From: Candidatus Latescibacterota bacterium
GTDB taxonomy: Bacteria; Latescibacterota; UBA2968
Direction of reading: 5' to 3'
DNA: 64,000 bases
Assembly (NCBI GenBank): GCA_022823725.1
Contig: JAJEHL010000037.1
Coordinates: 30,229 to 94,228 of the forward strand
A model generated the notes under the pieces. It was not told the origin of the DNA, searched no databases, and saw nothing but the letters and a program-made list of their open reading frames with translations. Shown in pieces: positions 61,006-64,000 of the stretch; the stretch's first letter is position 1; every line of letters begins with the position of its first letter. The translations under genes and the position numbers were made by a program.

Positions 61006-61622
61006 AGCGTTTTAACGAGCGGGATGTGCGGCGTCTTTACGATTTGCTTCAGCACAAACCAGATTTGGGCCTCACGCAACTCAATGTGATGAATGACGAA
61101 AATCTGATTGGCGTGGGTCTGTTTGACAATGCAGACGATTTTGTATCCGAGTGTTCGCGCTACAATACATTGGGCCTTCTTCAAGCTGGTGTGAACCCCC
61201 GGTCATCACATCTTTTAGACAACTACGGCGGGCTGCAAAATCGCATTCGCACACTATTTAGCGACGTAGTGTCCAAAGAGGACATTGCGTGTGTAACAGG
61301 TGTCGTCATATCAGAACCTGGGCAAATAACCGAATCCGCACTGGCATATCAAAACGATGTATCTGTGTTGGGAGATGGCGCGCTATTTTTTCCTATGGAC
61401 GGAGAAATTACCATCGAAAATGGTCGGCCAAACCGCACGGCCAGACAAATTGCGGAATGGTTTTTGGGAGAGGCGACATTGTCGAGAATTGATCTGACCA
61501 GCATGGTCCCGATCCCCGGCACAGCAGATCCCGAAGGCACATGGTTTCATCCCCGCCTGCGGTTTCGCAAGTATCGCCCGTATATTTTAGATGGCATTTC
61601 CGAAGCAATTTGTGGCGAATAG
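61002..61622 (+). CDS. Unknown protein coupled to argH
   Basis: The 206-residue protein begins inside the argH stop. It is acidic at the start, has LFDNADDFVSECSRYNTLGLLQAG, then ACVTGVVISEPGQITE and a C-terminal stretch with TARQIAEWFLGEATLSRIDLTSMVPIPG and ending RFRKYRPYILDGI. There is no signal peptide or membrane segment. I do not recognise the family; the ISEPG and VPIPGTADPEGTW pieces look ordered. Coupling to argH suggests an arginine-linked or simply a co-transcribed role. Confidence 0.7.
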   Translation: MKRFNERDVRRLYDLLQHKPDLGLTQLNVMNDENLIGVGLFDNADDFVSECSRYNTLGLLQAGVNPRSSHLLDNYGGLQNRIRTLFSDVVSKEDIACVTGVVISEPGQITESALAYQNDVSVLGDGALFFPMDGEITIENGRPNRTARQIAEWFLGEATLSRIDLTSMVPIPGTADPEGTWFHPRLRFRKYRPYILDGISEAICGE

Positions 61623-61640
61623 ACGAATAGACGAATAGAC
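61617..61640. repeat. GAATAGAC microsatellite at a gene end
   Basis: Three tandem copies of GAATAGAC overlap the stop codon (TAG) of the preceding gene and are followed by GAAC. The first unit provides the stop. Confidence 0.8.
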
Positions 61641-61665
61641 GAACCCAACCACCCAAAACCTCTGG

Positions 61666-61690
61666 ATTGCGGCTTAAAACATGCCGCAAT
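61666..61690 (+). terminator. Hairpin after the argH-coupled gene
   Basis: ATTGCGGC and GCCGCAAT form a perfect 8-bp stem with a nine-base loop, 44 bp after the stop. No T-run follows, so termination may be weak or factor-assisted; a dispersed GC-rich repeat is the alternative. Confidence 0.45.
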
Positions 61691-61753
61691 GACGATAGCT
61701 GGGGATTGATTGCTGGCTACTGATTCATTGATTCGCTTCTCGAGGAGAATTTC

Positions 61754-62716
61754 ATGATTAAAAAAACAGTTTCATTGATTACTGCGATGAGCTTTTTACT
61801 TTTTTCGATTTGCCCTATTCCGGCAGCGGAAAGCGAAAAGAAAACACAATACGAGCGCGGGATTTACCAATTGGGACATGATGGCTGGGAGATAGTCGAT
61901 GTGCGGCAGGTATCGGGCACACGCATCGTGTTAAGCTCCCGGGTGGGTCCTCAAATCGACTTAGAAGAAAGCAATCGCTACGCTTTGTTTCAGGGGGCAA
62001 CCATTTATACTCAAAAAATAGATCTTCCGATCTTACATCTGGGCGTAGCGGGATTTCAATTTGCCGAATTTATGAAACAAGACAACGGCAAACTCGCCAT
62101 AAAAATTCAGTATCGATCAGGTCCTCGCATTGAAACGCGGCTGGTGAATGTGCAAAGTGAAAATGATCTGCGTCGCCTGCGAGAATACATCGAACATTTT
62201 GATAAAATCGTAAAAGGCGAGTACACAATTGCAGACTCCTCCAAAATAGACAAGACCTATCCGCAATATACCGAGGATGCCATCTCTTTTGAAGAACGCA
62301 GGGTGCGTTTTCGAGTACAAACGCGCTTTCCCGGAAAGGTCACCCTGAAGGATAAAAAACAAATCAAAGGCGAATTTTTACCCGCCTATGAAAATAATAA
62401 TATTTTGATCGAGACGGAATTGAGCGTTCAAAAGGTCCCCGTAGATGAAATTCACAAAGTGCAATTCTTTGGGGAACGCGGCTCCGTAGCGATGGAACGG
62501 GCAATTGTACAGGGGATTGGAGGTGCTGCAATGGGCGCATTAACCGGGGCACTTGCCGCCTGGCAGGCCAATGCCGACGTCAAAGAGACGACAATCTGGG
62601 CCGCCGCAATTTTTGGCATCTTTGGTTTTGTAAGCGGGCTGGTGACAGGTGCCAGAGCCACGCAAAGCGGCGAGACCTTCACGCTGGGACCTGTTGAGGG
62701 CGACAAGCGGAGATAG
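61754..62716 (+). CDS. Secreted or membrane-anchored protein of unknown function
   Basis: The 320-residue product has a signal peptide (KTVSLITAMSFLLFSICPIPAAE), a mature region with mixed beta and charged segments, and a C-terminal pair of hydrophobic Gly-rich helices. Those helices, IGGAAMGALTGALAAW and FGIFGFVSGLVTGA, resemble a glycine-zipper membrane insertion. A segment near 200-240 (GKVTLKDKKQIKGEFL, VPVDEIHKVQFFG) looks like the short 'regulates/affects' beta repeats of envelope proteins. GAGGAG precedes the ATG. Family not recognised. Confidence 0.7.
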   Translation: MIKKTVSLITAMSFLLFSICPIPAAESEKKTQYERGIYQLGHDGWEIVDVRQVSGTRIVLSSRVGPQIDLEESNRYALFQGATIYTQKIDLPILHLGVAGFQFAEFMKQDNGKLAIKIQYRSGPRIETRLVNVQSENDLRRLREYIEHFDKIVKGEYTIADSSKIDKTYPQYTEDAISFEERRVRFRVQTRFPGKVTLKDKKQIKGEFLPAYENNNILIETELSVQKVPVDEIHKVQFFGERGSVAMERAIVQGIGGAAMGALTGALAAWQANADVKETTIWAAAIFGIFGFVSGLVTGARATQSGETFTLGPVEGDKRR

Positions 62717-62720
62717 CGCA

Positions 62721-63236
62721 ATGACCATTTTGCCTTATAAGGACAAAACCCCTCATATCGATCCGTCGGTTTATATCGCGCCCGGTGCTGTCGTAATTGG
62801 CGACGTAGTGATCGAAGCACACGCGAGCATCTGGTTCAACGCCGTGATTCGGGGTGATGTTGAACCCATTGTAATCGGCGAAGGCTCAAATATTCAGGAC
62901 AGCACTGTCGTGCATACCGACCCGGGCTATCCCTGTAATGTGGGTAAAAATGTGACCGTAGGGCACAATGCGATCTTGCACGGTTGTCAAATAGAACAGG
63001 GCGTGACCATCGGAATGGGGGCAACCGTGTTGACTGGCTCGTCGGTAGGAGAATCCGCACTCGTAGCTGCCCACGCGCTGGTATTGGAAGGCGCAGAGGT
63101 CGCGCCGCGCACACTTGTCGCCGGCGTACCCGCCAAACCGCGTCGCACATTGTCAGAAGACGAAATCGCGCGCTTTTTGAACAATACCAGAAGATATCAG
63201 AAACGGCGTCTGCTTTATATGGGACAAAACGAATGA
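62721..63236 (+). CDS. Gamma-class carbonic anhydrase-like protein
   Basis: The 171-residue protein forms a left-handed beta helix of hexapeptide repeats: DPSVYIAPGAVVIGDVVIEAHASIWFNAVIRGD, NIQDSTVVHTD, VTVGHNAILHG and IGMGATVLTG. The His residues in VVHTD, VTVGHN and LHGC fit the trimeric zinc site of gamma carbonic anhydrases. YrdA/PaaY-type relatives often have little measured activity. The ATG is at 62721, four bases after the previous stop; a reading from 62649 would overlap that gene. Confidence 0.9.
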   Translation: MTILPYKDKTPHIDPSVYIAPGAVVIGDVVIEAHASIWFNAVIRGDVEPIVIGEGSNIQDSTVVHTDPGYPCNVGKNVTVGHNAILHGCQIEQGVTIGMGATVLTGSSVGESALVAAHALVLEGAEVAPRTLVAGVPAKPRRTLSEDEIARFLNNTRRYQKRRLLYMGQNE

Positions 63237-63244
63237 GGTATTTT

Positions 63245-63802
63245 ATGACACGATGGATTTTGTGTTTCGCACTGCTGGTGTTGTACACGGGATGTGGTTC
63301 GTCCAACCCCGTGACCCCTACGCCCGAACCATCTGCTGAACAGGTATATGACCATGTCACCGTGGATGAGGCCGATGCCTATGTTGCCAATATCCAACAG
63401 GCGTTTACATCTATTGATGTCTTTTTTATAGAATATAGCGGTGTGACCGTCGAGCTCACGAATAGCTTGATCCCTACCTATTGGTCGCGGGAATTTATAA
63501 ACACCATGATCGCGCGGATTCACGCCATTCAATCTACCTTGCACGACATGCGCCCCGCAAATCCGTATCTGCTCAGATTGCACACCGAGGAATTTGAAGC
63601 CGCCTTTGTAGATTATCTCGATGGGGCCACTTTTCTTTTGCAAAATCTCGATTTTTTGACGCCAGAAGTTCTTGATGGTCTGAATATGCGCATGGGAGCG
63701 GGCAATGTACACATCATTCGCCTCCAGATATTCCTGCGCGACCTGACCGGCCTGCCAGTCACTTTCGGCGGCAATCCGCCCGGAGATGGGCAGACTTTTT
63801 AA
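63245..63802 (+). CDS. Lipoprotein of unknown function
   Basis: The 185-residue product has a lipobox at LVLYTGC (about residue 16) and is probably membrane-anchored. A Pro/Thr spacer (NPVTPTPEP) precedes a helical domain with YDHVTVDEADAYVANIQQAF and IHAIQSTLHDMRPANPYLLRLHTEEFEAAF. Start at 63245 is supported by GAGG six bases before; an ATG at 63233 overlapping the previous stop is also possible. No family recognised. A copy of the hairpin repeat begins eight bases after its stop. Confidence 0.7.
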   Translation: MTRWILCFALLVLYTGCGSSNPVTPTPEPSAEQVYDHVTVDEADAYVANIQQAFTSIDVFFIEYSGVTVELTNSLIPTYWSREFINTMIARIHAIQSTLHDMRPANPYLLRLHTEEFEAAFVDYLDGATFLLQNLDFLTPEVLDGLNMRMGAGNVHIIRLQIFLRDLTGLPVTFGGNPPGDGQTF

Positions 63803-63810
63803 GATCAAAA

Positions 63811-63865
63811 GCATCCACAGATGGACGCAGGCATGTCCCTGCGGGTGTAAGCAGGGATGGACAGG
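63811..63865 (+). repeat. Dispersed hairpin repeat, copy 4
   Basis: This copy has the left flank GCATCCACAGATGGACGCAG, the TCCCTGC and GCAGGGA arms around GGGTGTAA, and the right flank TGGACAG. It lies just after a lipoprotein gene. The remaining 135 bases to the window edge hold no gene I can support. Confidence 0.9.
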
Positions 63866-64000
63866 TATAAGAAAGTCAAGTGCTAAAAGTGCCAAAAACG
63901 AGAGACGAGCGGTTAATCCTGCCAGTTATGTCTCAGGGCTTTACACAGGTATGTCATCGAGGGTCACTGCCCTTAAATTGCTTCATTCAAGCTCCTGAGA

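Noticed and set aside
63786..63998. 70-residue frame at the right edge
   Set aside because: It is mostly the hairpin repeat read through, with no ribosome site.

Overview
The window reads as chromosome from a diderm, heterotrophic and probably uncultivated bacterium. Several proteins carry lipoprotein signal peptides, which fits an outer membrane. The gene content is that of a polysaccharide- and sulfate-ester-degrading organism: a heparinase II/III-like lyase, a DUF4038 glycosidase, a Cys-type sulfatase, three Gfo/Idh/MocA oxidoreductases, phytanoyl-CoA-dioxygenase-like proteins and a DUF6785-type membrane protein. This mix is common in Poribacteria, Latescibacterota and related environmental lineages. 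That placement is an inference from gene content; no rRNA or tRNA gene was recognised.

Layout. 1-7.3 kb, minus strand: the start of a TnpB gene cut by the window edge, a secreted protein of unknown function, a C45-type acyltransferase translationally overlapped with a PcfJ-like protein, and a three-gene sugar-nucleotide operon (GDP-mannose-epimerase-like protein, GHMP-kinase-like protein, double nucleotidyltransferase). 7.5-17.2 kb: heparinase-like lyase, coaX, glcB, a decayed dioxygenase gene, a glycoside hydrolase and a glycogen-debranching-type enzyme. 17.3-24.9 kb: a solitary DNA methyltransferase, a PhyH-Nudix fusion, two thioredoxin-fold proteins, purE, an oxidoreductase, and overlapping pyrH and purD.

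25.0-35.7 kb: a polyamine-type ABC transporter operon (ATPase, two nearly identical binding proteins, two permeases). About 5.2 kb of accessory genes separates the binding proteins from the permeases: a cupin, a PLD-nuclease/P-loop-ATPase fusion, a RelE/HigA-type toxin-antitoxin pair, a lipoprotein, a HEPN-domain protein, an orphan antitoxin and a small ORF made of KLPP repeats. 35.7-39.4 kb: a MoxR-type ATPase, a GXGXG-repeat protein and a VWA protein in one unit. 39.5-49.7 kb: an FKBP isomerase, a pseudouridine synthase and a seven-gene catabolic-looking operon. 49.7-54.9 kb: a DUF4160/DUF2442 pair, a HAD hydrolase, a YbdK-type ligase, a sulfatase and a TIM-barrel isomerase.

55.0-61.6 kb: argG and argH are separated by 3.4 kb holding a HigBA pair and an ATPase plus TOPRIM-like nuclease pair that resembles OLD/PARIS/RloAB defence systems. 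So two housekeeping operons in one window have been split by toxin-antitoxin and defence-like cargo. A dispersed hairpin repeat (four full copies plus two core-less relatives) lies at gene ends and supplies the C-terminal residues and stop codons of three unrelated proteins.

The best candidates for undescribed biology are the PLD-ATPase gene with its HEPN/TA neighbourhood, the MoxR-GXGXG-VWA triad, the PcfJ-C45 pair, the sugar-nucleotide operon with a degenerate half-domain, and the protein-tailing hairpin repeat. All functions come from reading the sequence without database searches.
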